Shown piece by piece: positions 1-13,260 of a stretch of DNA of 64,000 nt. The notes under the pieces were generated by a model. The model worked only from the letters and a program-made list of their open reading frames with translations, was not told the origin of the DNA and ran no database searches. Position 1 is the stretch's first letter; each line of letters starts with the position of its first letter. The translations under genes were made by a program, and so were the position numbers. This DNA is from Dioscorea cayenensis subsp. rotundata (lineage: Eukaryota; Streptophyta; Magnoliopsida; Dioscoreales; Dioscoreaceae). The stretch is from positions 2,418,001 to 2,482,000 of the forward strand of contig NC_052475.1 of NCBI RefSeq assembly GCF_009730915.1, in the 5' to 3' direction.

Positions 1-380
1 TAATAACTCTTTTTGCAAGATAAATATAGAAGATATCTTTATATATTCCGACAAATTAAGACATGGAAACAGACAGCATTCCAGAAATGCCACATGCATC
101 TTGTGAAAAAAAAGGCCCTATAAATAAGATACTAAACAAGAGAAATGTCGAGAATGAAGTGATGTACCGCAAAACTGTAGAAATTCGCTAACAACATAAT
201 TAATGGCAAATCATTGATAAGTTGCAACTAGTGGTTAGCGAGGAGTGTCCCAGTTCACCAAGAATAAACGAAATTGTAGGATTTCATATATGAAATATCT
301 AAGGCTTTGTCAGATGAACTTGAAACTCAGATGATATATAAAAACCCTAAATTAATGGATAAACACTAGTTAGGTTATAC

Positions 381-3300
381 CTTTGAACCATCCTGAGACC
401 AACGCGCACCATAACCTTCAGAAACCCGAATCTCAAACACACATCCGTAGGGTTGCATTAGATGGATGTTCATCCAGGAGCAATTAGTTAGCAAGCAGTT
501 GATGACTTCTAATGCTAGTCTGTTTTTATCTGAATCTGAAGCACCATAGTTCAATCAACTTAATTATTACAGTGTATTAATAGACAAAAAAAAAAACATG
601 TGATTCAACCAACCAACCAAAAGAAATATTTAAGGATCAGGTAGTAGCTTTCTAGAAAGATAACCTTACCACTTCCAGAAAAATTTCCCCACCATCCATT
701 ACTGCTCCTGTTAACATGTTTAGCCAAAGCTCTTGCCGCATTAGTCAAGGAAGAACCTTTAACCTCCACATAAATTACATGGGAAAAAATTATGAAAACC
801 AAATACCTATAGCATTATTTATTGAAGGGCATAGCATTCATGCAAGTATAACTGATAAAATAGCCAGATACATCAAAACATCATTTTTAAGTGACACGCT
901 ATCCTACTGGTGTGCCTTTGCACTAATACGTGGGAAAAGGTGTGTCTTTGCACTACTCAGATATAAGCATTGGAAGGTCCTTATCGTCAAACATATTCTG
1001 ATAACCGGACACATCCAGGCAATCACATGCAAGAGCCAAATAATCACCATGAAGTATCTATATCTAGAAGACCCATTATTTCTCCAGGCATTCATGCCAA
1101 TGGTATCTAACATCAACACTAATTCAGATATAAGTAAATTCCAGCAGGTATGTCACTGTTTACAAATTTTTAGTTTCCAGGATGCTTCATAATTAATGGA
1201 AACAATTCTATAGCATTCCTCCAAACGTTTTTCAGACAAAAATCATGACTAGTTGCTAATAAAATTGCTGACTACAGATAGTCCTACAATGTTAGAAAAG
1301 AAATGAATTTTTTATTAAAAAAGAAATCTTACATTTGGCCGAAAAGGTTTCATGGCAGACGCTATAAGGACTGATCTGGGAGGAGGCAGAGCATCAGTAA
1401 CTGTTCCATTAGTATGCCCCATACCAAGAAGGAAATTCAATCCATCATATCCCAGCCCCTGGTAAATGATGAAACAACCACATTGTGATGAAACTTCTAG
1501 TGAAAGAATTATAAAAATGGAAAACAAACACTCACAGTGAGAAGCTTAGCCATGTGAACATAGGGTTGAGAAGCTGGTTTGGATACACAAATTGCTAGGA
1601 CGCCATTCGTCCTTTCTTTCTCCTCTGTATAAAACTTCCTGTAGATCTGTATTCCTGGAAAGTATTATTAAGAGCACAAGTATTAGGTGAGTGCAAGTGA
1701 AAATTTATGGCCCATCTATCAATCAAAATGCAAGATGTCTAGTATCTTAAACTGACCCAACACTCACTGCCCTTGTAACTGAAGAGGAAATGGAATACAT
1801 AATACCCAGTAAATATCATGAAACAGTGACCAGATTTCTTCATTTACATTATGAAAATGAAACTAATGGCATCATTGAAAAATAATCATCTACACCGTTA
1901 TACACAACCTCCTTTCACATATTTGAGGCCCTATATGTTGGTTTCAAGCAGAACGTCAAGTGGTAGCAAGTTAAACAAGTTATCAAGCATTTAAAAATGT
2001 TTAGAAGCTTTGGCATGTGGAATTTGTGTCTCAAAGTCTAGATTAGAAAAAAACCACTTTAAAAATGTTTAGAAGCCTTGACATGTGGAATTTGTGCCTC
2101 AAAGTCTAGAATTAAAAAAATAAGCAGTAAAAAAGGTTTAGAAGCTTTGGCATGTAGAATTTGTGTCTCAAAGTCTAGAATTAAAAAAGAACAAGAACAA
2201 AAAGCATCACCTTCCTCAATAGTTTGAACCCCCGGGAGGACCTTAGCAAGAGTCTCCACTTGCAACATCTCAGAGAATGAATTGTACCTGTTAACATGCT
2301 GGAAAGAAAAAAAAACCGTTAAGTTGAAAGATGATGTAGACATGGTAGTGTTGAAATATCCATTTAACATGATATAAAAAGGTCTCGTTGATTGGAATCA
2401 GAAAATGGAAGAATATTTTCATCATTAATACAAGGGATGTGAGATATTTAAATCACCTGAACTTCAACAACAAGGGCTTTGTTGAAGAGAAGAGAAGCAC
2501 CTGGAGCAATTCTGGAAAGGAAACAAGCAACAGATTTAATAAGGGTAACTGGCAATCAAAGAAAATATGATCATGACTAAGAGTGATGGATGAGAGTCAA
2601 ATTGTGGCATACTAAATCCTAAAAATTTTTCTTTTGGTATAATTTTACTTCCGAAATTGGTCGCTTAACTCATTATAACTCAGACTTATGAGCAAGTGAC
2701 TAAAACAAACTAGACAACTAGTGATATAATTTCAACCTCAGTATCAAAATTTCCACAACTGTATGCAACATTTCAGCTTAGAGAAGCATAAATACCTCTC
2801 TATATTCCATTATTGACAATTGCACACAATTTATAATGAATTACTAATCAAAAGGCGTCAAAATTTCCACAACTGTATGCAACATTTCAGCTTAGAGAAG
2901 CATAAATACCTCTCTATATTCCATTATTGACAATTGCACACAATTTATAATGAATTACTAATCAAAAGGCGTCAAATAAACTCCTGTGATTTTCCTCAAC
3001 AGTTCTTTTAGATTTATTAATTCACATCCTTCCAGAAGAATATGGTATATTCCCATCCCTTTGCAAGCCTCATTTCTGTGATGGAAACACGAATTGACAA
3101 TTTCAATGGCTTCTCTGCAATTATCCTCTAGTTACATATTTATAATCTTACCCTTATTTCTCAAAACCATTCATCATGCATATTGTTAAAGGCTCTTAGT
3201 TCTGATTAATTTATGAAAAAGAAATACGCCCCGTAGTGGCCAGTACAAATTAAAGCTATAAAAAATGACAATGTAATCCCATTGGAAAAAATTCTAAGTG

Positions 3301-5733
3301 GACTTACCTATTGTAATCACCGACAGCGCATCTCCCTTCAACAATTTTTAAGCCAGCTGTACGGACAAAGTCAAGTTAGTGAAATTTTCCATGCATTTCA
3401 CATACAATGCTATTGTAATACTCAAAATACAGAAACACAGGCTTCAATGCAGTATTCATATGGCAAGCAAAGGGACTTCACAAGAAGAATTTCTTATTTA
3501 TTGTATGTATACACTTCCATTACGTAGTTGAAAATGATTGGAGTGTGGGTATATCACGGCCTAAGACAAAAGCAGAATGCTTTCCGCTTTGGATTAATGA
3601 GCAATGAAAAACTGTTAATTTAAATTTTCCTTAAAAAAGCTTTCATGCTGGGAGAAGGCAACTGGCCTTCTAAATGAACAAAACATAAAAGCCAGGAAAA
3701 GAATCAACAGGAAAACAATGCCACTAGAGCAAACACAAAAAGAAGAGAACATCAAAATGCATAAAAATGAATAGCACTTAATTAAGAAAAAAATAATTCA
3801 GAATATTGATTTTACAAAACTTCAATAGTTCACAGTAAGAGGATAACTAAGATAAGAAAGGGTATCTTACCTTTTAGCTGTGAGAAGAAAGGTTCCTGAA
3901 CATGGAGCTCAAAGTTAACAGCTTCAAAGATCTTACAACACAATTAATGAAATGAGACATCATGATACTAGCCAAAGGCAAGAACTCTGTTAGAATTGGG
4001 ATGCAAGGTGTTTGAGTGTCACTAATTTATTTGAAGAAAAACATAGCAGGATTTTATTTGAAGAAGGACAAGGAGGTCACTAATTTATTTAAAGATGGAC
4101 AATGATGACATTATTTTCTTTGAAGAAGGACAAAAGAATATAATAGTTATTCCTCACACTCTCATACATCATCACACACACTTATGTTTCTCACTCACAC
4201 GCATTACCTTCATACCTATTTATAGCCAAATTTACCATGTATTTAATGATAAAAAAAAATAGATGAGAGATACAAGAGTTGTCACAGACATGAAGAAGGG
4301 AAGAAAAGAGAAATAAGGAGACAACAAGGAAAAGAAGAGAAAGAAGGACTAGTCTTATCATGTATTAATGATGAAGAGGATGAAAATGCATCAACATTTA
4401 ATGAAGATGACTTTGATGTTGATGATGATTTATTTAAGCATGACATGGACCAAGGAAGTAGAAGGAAGAGGCAATTAAACTAACCTCTTTGGCAAGTTTA
4501 ATTTCCTTTTAATACTTGGAATGAGGCAGGGAATGGAATGATGGGGCATGAGGTGATGAAATGAGTATAGCGGTGGTAAATTTGGCTACAAATAAATATG
4601 AAAGTAATGCATGTGAGTGTGAAAAACATAAGTGTGTGTGAGATGCTAATGATGCATGAAAGAATGTGAGGAACAACTATTATATTCTTTTGTCCTTCTG
4701 CAAATAAACTAATATCATCCTTGGCCTTTCTCAAATAAACTACTGTTTTCCTTGTCTTTTTTCAAATAAAATCCTACTATATTTTTGTTCCTGCTTATCA
4801 CTTTTGTCCCACATTTACACTGAAACACCCTACATCCCAATTCCAACAAACAAACAAACTGCTTCAGATGGTCTTTTACCTTCATCAACTCCGATCCATT
4901 TTCCAATAATAATTTACTCCATTCATCTTCCTTCATCTTTAACAACTCATCATCAGAGTCTGGCACTCTCACAAAAGTTCCAGAACTTAAAGATCGCTCC
5001 AGAGAATGAGCCAAATGCTTATATAGAGGATACATTGGAACTCCTCTACAATCATCTACACAAACCATGAAGAACAACAACAACAACAACAACAACAAAG
5101 TCTGAATCAGCAAAACCCTATTACTTACAGTAATACTCCCTCATATTATTTTGCAAGAAATCTCCAAAATAGATAAAATAAGGCAACGTATCAAAGCAAG
5201 TTTTTTTTTTTTTAGTCAATTGAAGTAAAAAAAATAAAAATTAAATTAAATTAAATTACATTTAAAAAAAAATGTCACTAGACATCAATTTTTTTGTACT
5301 AGTTTTCGTTCTTCAAAATTCTCAAAAGTCAAATGCTCTGCAGAATGATGATCACCAATGACTTTTAAACCCTCTAAACCTGAGACACAAAACAAATGAT
5401 AAACAAACCCTAGAAATCGCATCAATGATCATCAAAACCCTTCCAGAACATCTCCAGTTTCATCTCTCTCAAACTTTCGCTGAAAAAGGACGAACAGAGA
5501 AGCAAAAACACCATAAAAATACCTCCGATATTGGAATCAACGGGAAGGGGATCAGTTTGGAGGAGACGAGAACAGTAGTCATTGGCGAGCCCAAGATCCA
5601 CATCTAGAGATCCATCAAGGTGTGAGGAGAGAGTGAAGAAGAGAAGGTCTTCCACACAGTCTACCAACCGAACCGGAGCGGTGGCCGGAGACGAAGGAAC
5701 CTCCGATTCGGGAGGCAAAGGCTCGTCCTCCAT
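381..5733 (-). CDS. ASCH-domain protein (activating signal cointegrator-like), 3' end off window
   Basis: Ten exons on the minus strand read as one protein of 378 codons: 5523-5733, 4880-5055, 3871-3931, 3308-3356, 2457-2511, 2211-2298, 1536-1654, 1333-1458, 670-763 and 381-535. All phases agree and all junctions are GT..AG. I chose the ATG at 5733 because the longer open frame only adds a TTG. The N-terminal acidic region leads into a PUA-like ASCH domain: HVQEPFFSQLK is followed by GLKIVEGR, which fits the ASCH signature GxKxxExR, then GDYNRIAPGASLLFNK. A second conserved region (GLGYDGLNFLLGMGHTNGT, then ALAKHVNRSSNGWWGNF) follows. From family knowledge, ASCH domains probably bind RNA and occur in transcription coactivator ASC-1; the plant protein's role is not established. 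The last exon must lie left of position 1, because 1-380 reads as intron. Confidence 0.9.
1991..2190. repeat. Three ~67-bp tandem copies in ASCH intron 6
   Basis: A unit containing TTTAGAAGC, TTGACATGTGGAATTTGTG-like sequence and CTCAAAGTCTAGA starts near 1991, 2058 and 2127. The copies differ by a few substitutions. The array lies directly downstream of the 5' splice site of exon 6 (2211), so it sits in intron sequence. Confidence 0.85.
2744..2972. repeat. 114-bp perfect-looking tandem duplication in ASCH intron 4
   Basis: The segment starting TCAAAATTTCCACAACTG at 2744 recurs at 2858 and runs to AATCAAAAGGCGT in both copies. I saw no difference between the copies, so the duplication is recent or an assembly effect. 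Confidence 0.9.
3989..4847. mobile_element. Foldback/MITE-like element with ~240-bp inverted arms
   Basis: The left arm (about 3989-4235) and right arm (about 4565-4847) are inverted copies. The left end reads GTTAGAATTGGGATG and the inverted right end GTTGGAATTGGGATG; similarity continues to the shared CCAAATTTACCA. Each arm contains a subrepeat of the form TTTATTTGnAGAAGGACAA in three or four copies, so the arms are themselves tandem arrays. The centre (about 4240-4560) is purine-rich with no transposase. I saw no clear target-site duplication. The element lies in intron 2 of the ASCH gene, and its right end is only 32 bp from exon 2. Confidence 0.8.
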
Positions 5734-6494
5734 CGCCGGCCTTGCTGAGCTCTCCAAATCACTGCCGTTTTATCGCTGCGCTGCATCACGGGGGTTGCAT
5801 CTGGACCGTTGATCATTTCAACAATCTCAACGGCTAGTTCATGATAGGTAATTTTACGCATTTATCCTCATAAATAACTTAATTGTAAAAAAAAATTCCC
5901 TTACCAATAATAATAAAAAAAGAAATAGATATATATATATATATACAGAGAGTAACCAAAAGAAGTTAGTCTAAGAGGTGAAAATTTGAGTTATTTACAG
6001 AAATAATTCTAAATTTAAATTCTTATTGTATGCAAAAGAAAATATATATCCGAAAGAATTCTATTTTATTTAGAGTTCCGGGGGCTAAAAATAATATATA
6101 TATATACTTTTGGAAATCCGGGGCTAAAGACATACCATAGCCATTTCCATCAACAAATGGATTAAATAGGAAGGGAAATATAACAAATGAGAAAAAAAAA
6201 ATTTAACAATTGTTTTTCTCTCTTTTTTTAACTTTTTTTAATTTATATTCAAAAAAGCTATGAGTTACATTAACCATTATTATATTTTATAGATAAAAAT
6301 AAATAAATTATACTATGCGGGAATCTTCAATTGACGATGTAATTAAAGAATCCCACTAGCTTTCACTTGAGTAACTAAGAAAAGATGATGATCTCCAACA
6401 TACCCTCAGTTCCTTTCTAAAATAAAGATCTAGAATGATTTGATTGAACAAAAGGGGATGAAAACAAGAATAATATTTTCATGTAGTTGACAAA
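5734..6494. other. Upstream region of the ASCH gene, no gene seen
   Basis: The first ~130 bp upstream of the ATG are GC-richer and form the likely 5' leader and core promoter. The rest is AT-rich, with short AT microsatellites near 5932-5944 and 6094-6105. I see no coding sequence. Confidence 0.6.
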
Positions 6495-9292
6495 TGTCAA
6501 GGGAAATAAGATTTTCATCTCGAGTATCCACCAGGGCAACCTTGAGAATTGACGAAAATGAAAAGATTTCGAAAGATCTTTGCCTCCCAGTTCCACTCTC
6601 AGTTTGGAACCAAAAGAGCCTCTTGTTTTTATATTTCCTGGTTGAAACTACTTGCTTCGAAGCAGTATTTGATCTGGGAGCCGATAAGGTGCTAGGAGTG
6701 GATGGCTTTTCAATTTTCTTCTACTAGAAATTTTGGTTAACCGTAAGTGATAATGTTATAAAATTATGTGAGGATTTCTACTCCGGAAAAGCCAATGTAG
6801 AAAGGATTAATTGGGCAAGCATTGCTCTAATCCTGAAGGTGGAAGATTCAGTGAACCTTTCTCACTTCTGACCAATTGTCTTAATCAACTCCATGCTTAA
6901 AATCATTTTTAAAATCATGGCATCTTAGCTAAATAAAGTGATTGGCTCTTTGGTCAACATCATACAATCGTCTTTTTAACAAAGAACAATGAATTTTGGG
7001 TAATATTGTTGTAGTGGAGGAGCTGCTCTTTAGCCTCCAAAAGCATCTTAGCTAAATAAAGTCATACAATCGTCTTTTTATCAAAGAACAATGAATTTTG
7101 GGTAATATTGTTGTAGTGGAGGAGCTACTCTTTAGCCTCCAAAAGCATCAAATTCCCGGCAACATTCTTAAGATTGACTTTTCCAAAACTTTTGACATAG
7201 TTGATTGGGACTTCCTTCAAATAATACTAATTGCCTCCGATTTCGGTGCATGCTAAGTCAAATGGATTAAGGTCATCGTGGTCTAATCTAAATCCTCTAT
7301 CGTGGTTAATGGGACCCAAAGTGGCTATGTCGAATACCAGCGTGGATTAAGACAAGCGGATCCCCTCTCTTTATTATTGTTTGTCTATGTCACAGGATTT
7401 CTTCAATACAATGTTCAACCACGCCTTAAACTTAAGAATCCTGTATGTGTCATCTCTAATACATGGTTGACCTTCTTATTCTTATTGCGGGGTAAAAGAG
7501 AACCTTATGATCATTAAACTCATACTTTATATTTTTGAGGAAATATCGAGGTTAGTGATCAATTTCCAAAAAACATGCTTATTTTCATCTAGCATTGGTC
7601 AGTTCCAGGATTCTACATTGACCCAAACACTCCATTGTCAGTCAAGATAACTTACTTAGGAGTACCTATTTCGGATAGGAGACCCTGAAGGGGAGACTGG
7701 GAGAGCTTGATCTCAAAAATCATCTCGTGTTTAGCCTCTTGGAAATCAAAACAACTCTCCCTTGAAGGTAGATTTACCTTAGTTAACTTTGTTCTGTCTT
7801 TTACCCTGACCTACTGGATGTCTATTTACAATGTTCCTCACTGGGCCACCAAAAGGAATGACCAGATCAGAAGGGACTTCTTGTGGTTTGAACCAGACAA
7901 GGATCACCTAGGTTGTGGCCTTGTCAATTGGAAACTATTTGTGTAGATCACATGATCAAGGCAAATGAGGTATTTTAGATCTCAAGAATTTTAATAGTGC
8001 TCTTCTAGATAAATGATGGTGAGGTGGAAGATTTCAACTGATGATCCCTGGTATGGATCCAAAATTATTAAATTCGACTCCTACCAGGGTAATATGTTAT
8101 GGAATCTCTTCCTAAGGCAGCCTAAAAGAAGTTCCTTCTTCAGGAATGGAATCCTTGATTGTCTTCCATCTTTCAGTACCTGTATCATGCTAATCATCTG
8201 TGATAGTACAACCACCTTATTCTAGTTGGACCAATGGGTAAATGGATGTGTGCTTGCTAACATTTGGCTAGAGCTTCCACTAGTCCCTGGATACTGTTAA
8301 GGGGTTAGTATATATTAAGCAACTAGTACCCTTGGATGCTTATTCTTCTGTCTCAGAAATTATATTAAGGATTATTGATCAATCGACAAAGGGTAGTAAC
8401 ACAAAGTGGTGGACTCTTACCTCTAATGGCAAGTTCTCTATCAAATCATTCTATGGTTTCCTGAACGACAGAGGGCCATGCTGCCATGTAACAAATTATC
8501 TAGTAGGATGCATGTCCACTTAAAATTAAGTTTTTAACTGGCTCGCTTTGGGACAACAAAATCTTACACTAGACAACCTACCATAGAGGAAATGTGTTAG
8601 ATAACCAACCACAACATGCATTTTATGCCATTCGGCAATGGAATCGGTAGAGTGCCTACTCCTAATTTGTCCCTTCACTGAGTAGATATGGAGCTACTTT
8701 GATCAATTATTTGAACAAGCCCCATTCCCGCCGTCTTAAGGGGAGTTGTGGCGTTCTTGGAGATTATGAGTTTGACCTTCCTTAAAAGAAACTTGGGATT
8801 TCCTCTCCCACGCTATTACATAGAATATTTGGCTAGAGAGAAATGCACGTGTTTTTCAAAGCTAATTACTTTAGCTAATATTAGTTATTCGCAAAAGTGA
8901 TCATATGTACTCCTCCTATAATTAAATTCAACCAAGGAGGCACAAAGACCAAAGTTGGAGGATTTCATTGCTACAGTCATGCATAGCTTGGAGTTCCTGA
9001 AGCCTTAACTAGCTAGAGAAGGGAATCCTCAAGAAGCACCGACTAGTCCAATTTCTTCAGTTGTATCCACCCTGGTGGGATTTCCCTCTCTCTCACCCTG
9101 GATTTTTTTTTTTCTCTTTTGTTGATGTTGTTATATTTGTTGTTGCGTTGTATTTCCACACTAAATGGGATATGTTGTAATTTACGTTATTTCTTTTTGT
9201 TGTTTCTATACTCCTTTGTTGATATATCTCTCTGTTTTAATGAATGTGGCTAATCCCATTTTTTTTTTTTTGTAAAAAAGAAAAAAAATATC
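6495..9292 (+). mobile_element. 5'-truncated, degenerate LINE (RT and zf-RVT remnants)
   Basis: Conceptual plus-strand translation in broken frames matches plant L1-type ORF2. An RT entry region around 6660-6720 reads DLGADKVLGVDGF. At 7302-7500 GYVEYQRGLRQADPLS precedes a YMVDLLIL motif, where functional elements have YADD. At 7707-7946 SLEGRFTLVNFVLS is the region before the C-terminal zinc-binding domain, and 8332-8500 reads SNGKFSIKSFYGFL. There are many stops and frame changes. The 3' end is an A/T-rich tail near 9260-9292. The endonuclease and ORF1 are missing, which fits 5' truncation during target-primed integration. The family is the same as the element at 45.9-52.5 kb. Confidence 0.85.
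6961..7150. repeat. ~102-bp tandem duplication inside the LINE
   Basis: The block starting CATACAATCGTCTTTTTA at 6961 recurs at 7063 and ends CTTTAGCCTCCAAAAGCATC in both copies, with two or three mismatches. It duplicates the RT segment before the NIPGNILKIDFSK-like stretch. Confidence 0.85.
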
Positions 9293-9900
9293 CAATTGAC
9301 AAAACACCTAACTTCATGCAAAATCAATGTTATTAAAACAAAAGCTCACATGAAATAGTTAAATCTCGAAAATATAATTTAATGCAATTCAAAATAACCA
9401 AAATGATCAAGTAGTTATAAAGAATCCAATAAAGCAATTGACTAAGAAATTTGATCATGAGACTAATTGAATTACATGAATATGTACAAGATGACTCTTC
9501 CATGGATGACGATACTATGATTGCAGCTGATTAAGATCAACTTTGAGAAAGTTCATCTGAAAATTTTTCAAGCTCGAAAATTATATCTGTAAAAGAGAAC
9601 AAATGCTTCTTGTAATTTTCAGGGATGTTCTAGCACAATGCTCAGCCATACATCCCACCCAAGCATTAATTCTCATCATCAATATGTAGACATTCTTCTC
9701 ATTTTCTGCTTAGGATTCCCGAACTCATCTCCAAACAAATTAAAATTTTATAATTTCATAACTATGATTTGTATACATATGTATTAAAAAAAGAAAAAAA
9801 CGAAAAAATCTTCGAAGGTGGACGACTTCCTTTGAATCATCGTCTCAATCCTCTGATTAAAATGCAGGAAAATTTCTCCGTATTCATCTGTATTTCTTCT
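9293..9900. other. Intergenic / 3' UTR of the membrane-protein gene
   Basis: AT-rich sequence between the LINE tail and the TAG stop of the minus-strand gene. The part next to 9901 is presumably its 3' UTR. Nothing else is recognisable. Confidence 0.5.
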
Positions 9901-12351
9901 CTATGGTACCAATTTAGTTTCTATATCTCTTGAAGCCAATTCACTTGTATCAGCTTCTGAAGTTTCATTTGATGTTGAATGAGGCTCCACAGAGCCATCA
10001 TAAGAATATTTACTTCCTCTTTTACCATAACAAGCTTCACAAATCCATGCCAAAATGAGTATCACCATTACTGTTGATAATGCAGCTAATGCACCCCATG
10101 TCAAATGCACATCCTTCTTCAATGGTTTACAATGATTGACAAGTATTTCAGAGAATGCATCCTTCACTAGTTGGCAATCGACAAGTCTTTCGACACTGGG
10201 ATAACTATTTAGTATGTTCTGTAATGAATTTGTATAGACAACAGCTCGATTATAATCAGTAGTCGAAATAAACTCTCCTACACAATCATTGCTACCATTG
10301 TTTGAACATGTGTATCTCTTAAGCACTTGAGGAATATCTCCAATTTGAATCGTATTCGAAGAACAATTCTCCGGTTGGTAGGTGTAATCCGGTGGCCCGG
10401 AGAAAGGATTGCATACATATTGCAGACCGGGAAGTGATAGCGACTGTAATGATGAAATGTTCGCATTAACCTGTCGATGTAAACAGTGAAAATTTTAAAG
10501 CTCAAGGCAAATGTGAACTTTTAGTACTAATTAGACATCGAAGAAGAATATGATACCTGATCGATTATGTCATGAATTCCCTTTCCTGCGTCGCGCAAAA
10601 CTGATTTAGCTGAAGGTCGGCAGGGGAGGATTGTACCCAGAGTGCTGTTTTGCGGGTCTAGTTGATATTCATTGAGAGCTATGCATGTGTCACCTGCAAA
10701 CCTTTTTTATAGCCGCAGTTTTACATCGGTAAGTCAGAATTAGTGTGCAAGATCTTTTATGTCTAGTAAATATCGAAAAAAAAATAGGCTACTTACTTAT
10801 TTAGGAAGTAATACAATCCAAAGTACAGCCAGAAGAGGAATGCCAATAGCCAACAAACAACAATTAGCCTGCATGAGAGAATTATAGTTACATGATTGAC
10901 TGATAAGTTTATTCAGATGCACACTAAGATACTTACAGATAAAAAGCACGGCGAAGCATTGTCGGCCATGTTCTTGCAATTAAAAACACTGTAACACAAT
11001 TCGGTCAGAGGTTTTAATGTAAAAGCAATTGAATTTAGGTAACACAGTATTAAAATCGATCAACTCACATAGTAAAGCAAGTATGACGGCCAAATTTAGT
11101 GTCACAGTGGCAATTGTTACTGCTTTCCTGAAATAGAATGAAGCATTAGTGTAAAAGAGTACCGCCAAAACGATAACATGAATGATTTGGCTCAGTTTAA
11201 TAAATTTTTACAGTATTTTGAGACCCTTGTTAACAAGTCGCATATTCTTTATCGCCTTTCTTTGTATGTTATCGGCTTCATCATTGAGCTTCTTTGTAGT
11301 GGCATTCAGATTAGTCGATCCATGGAGGTCACCGTAAAGCTCCATATCCTCTTGCATTGCTTGTACTGCACCAGTGACATTGTGTATTGTGTTCGATGCT
11401 TCTTGTGCTGTTCTTACAATGATGTTCTTCACCGTCTGCGCTCTCGAATGGAATTTCAAACTTCCACCAAGAACTACTCCTGATGCAACTCTACAAATAT
11501 ATATATATATATATATATATGTTATTTGAATTCTTCTCGATAATCTTAATGTTTTAATCGGTTTGCAATAAAGAAATCATGCTTACATTGCTAGAATTGT
11601 GAAGACCAACACTGAAAGAACAGGCCAAAAACTGTTCCCATTTGAGTGAGGAGGACCTCTAATCCAGTTTCTTTGTTTGTTGGTGAAACAGATGGATTTG
11701 ATTAATAGAATTATAGCATAAACAATGCCGAAAACAAGCCATACTGCTGCAACGATGTACCCGTATTTACCGGTGAAAATAGCAGACTGGAAAAAATGCA
11801 AACAAAGAAAGCAAAATATCAATACATTTTCGATGTTATCCATCCATATATAAATATATATATATATATATATAACTCAAGAGAGATTTCAATCTTACAC
11901 TCCAGTAATGTTTGTTTGTGATGTTAAATCCTCCCTTATATTTCTTGAATCCATCCAAAGGATCAATTCTTTCGGTTCGAATAAATAATAAACTCTCAGA
12001 CTCAGAGCCATTCTGTTTTTCCACCAACACTCTGTTTGTTGCTAAGAAAAAATACGAAATACGAAAATAAGAACCATTGGTGTGATACAATTGAACAAAA
12101 TACTGTTTCTGCAACACTGATGGAAATCAAACAAACAATATGTCTAAATTGCAGGAAAAGAAAAACAAAACAGTATCAAACAAACAACAAAAACTATAAC
12201 CATGCATTCAGAAAATTTACAGAAATTGAGTCATAATCAAATGAAAACTACAACAGAAAATAAGCTAAAATTTACCAGATTGAGATCCAAGAGCAGTCCC
12301 AAAAAATGCAATCAAAACACAAACAATCACCAGCCATCTACTCCAACCCAT
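9901..12351 (-). CDS. Plant multi-pass transmembrane protein (At2g12400/At2g25270-type), 531 aa
   Basis: Nine minus-strand exons join in frame: 12276-12351, 11899-12041, 11587-11786, 11212-11490, 11069-11127, 10937-10988, 10797-10868, 10557-10701 and 9901-10470 (TAG). The start is MGWSRWLVIVCVLIAFFGTA, a signal peptide or signal anchor. The conserved ERIDPLDGFKKYKGG and NITNKHYWS are followed by membrane segments near residues 80-105, 125-150, 235-257, 266-293 and 465-487. A cysteine-bearing luminal loop (GDTCIALNEYQ, YVCNPFSGPPDYTYQPENC) lies before the last segment, and a short acidic tail ends the protein. The length is normal for this plant-only family, whose function is not established. 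The acceptor of exon 8 (at 10701) follows an A-run rather than a pyrimidine tract; I chose it because it restores the conserved reading. Confidence 0.92.
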
Positions 12352-13200
12352 GACACCACCCTGCAGTTCATCCAAAAAACAAAACATAACATCCTTCAAT
12401 CCAATTAATCATTCATTCAATCATCTCAAAAACACATAGATAATAAACAGAACAACAGAAACAGGAAAAAAAACAAAGAAACTAACCAAAAGCTTCCCCT
12501 TCTCACTCTATCTTCTTTTCTTCTTTTTTTTTTTTCTCAAACTCTGAATATAAGAACCAAACAACAAGTTATCCAGAAGCTCAAAAGATTTCAATTTCTA
12601 ACTTTCCAGATAAACAAACAGAGCCGTGTCAAACAAAACATTAAAACTCTGTCTTCATCTCTCTCTCTCTTTCTCTTTCCATAAACACAAAAACACAATA
12701 TATATATATATATATAGATACAGTGAAATAAATATGAATAAATGATGAGAAAGAAAATTCAAAAAAAGAAACTTTCTTGAGCCATGGGAAATGCATCTAA
12801 GTGATGAGAAGAAAACCCACCAACTCAAGTAAAGCATTTCTGCAAATACATACAATAAATTATTTTTCTTCTCTTCTTTTGAAAAGAAAGAAAAATTAAA
12901 AGGTGATCAAAGTGAGGACTTTCTCTCTACTCTATCCTATTGAGTCAAAGAGGCTTCTTCTTCTTCTTCTTCTTCTTCTTCTTCTTCTTCTCTTGTTTCC
13001 ATTTTACTTTTTTATTGTTTAACTTTTTTGTAGCAACGTGTGTGAAACTTAGACATTAATAAAACTAAATAGGACTACAAAACAAAGAGGAAAAAAGAGA
13101 GCATGATCTTTCCTTTCAGCCTTCAGACTTTTGATTTATTATTTATTTTTTCATTAATCAAATGGTGACAAATGAGAGATTTGTTTGGAAAAGGAAGTCC

Positions 13201-13203
<3 letters not shown>
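12352..13203. promoter_or_regulatory. Likely 5' leader and promoter of the membrane-protein gene
   Basis: The region upstream of the ATG is pyrimidine-rich when read on the minus strand's complement, with CT tracts near 12655-12680 and a CTT array at 12954-12990. A possible leader intron cannot be resolved. No ORF of interest. The exact transcription start is not visible. Confidence 0.4.
12954..12990. repeat. (CTT)n microsatellite, ~12 units
   Basis: An uninterrupted run of CTT about 600 bp upstream of the ATG of the membrane-protein gene. On the gene's strand this is GAA, a repeat common in plant promoters and leaders. Confidence 0.95.

Positions 13204-13258
<55 letters not shown>
13204..13258. 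repeat. Long (AT)n microsatellite, ~27 units
   Basis: This is the longest perfect AT dinucleotide run in the window. Shorter AT runs occur near 11498-11520, 11851-11874, 12698-12714, 13657-13673, 14136-14171, 26397-26421, 38877-38902, 39154-39170, 39643-39658, 42043-42063 and 45113-45130. Confidence 0.95.

Positions 13259-13260
<2 letters not shown>

Noticed and set aside
5734..5757. Upstream extension of the ASCH protein to a TTG at 5757
   Set aside because: A TTG start is not expected for a plant nuclear gene; the first in-frame ATG is at 5733 and the family similarity begins after it.
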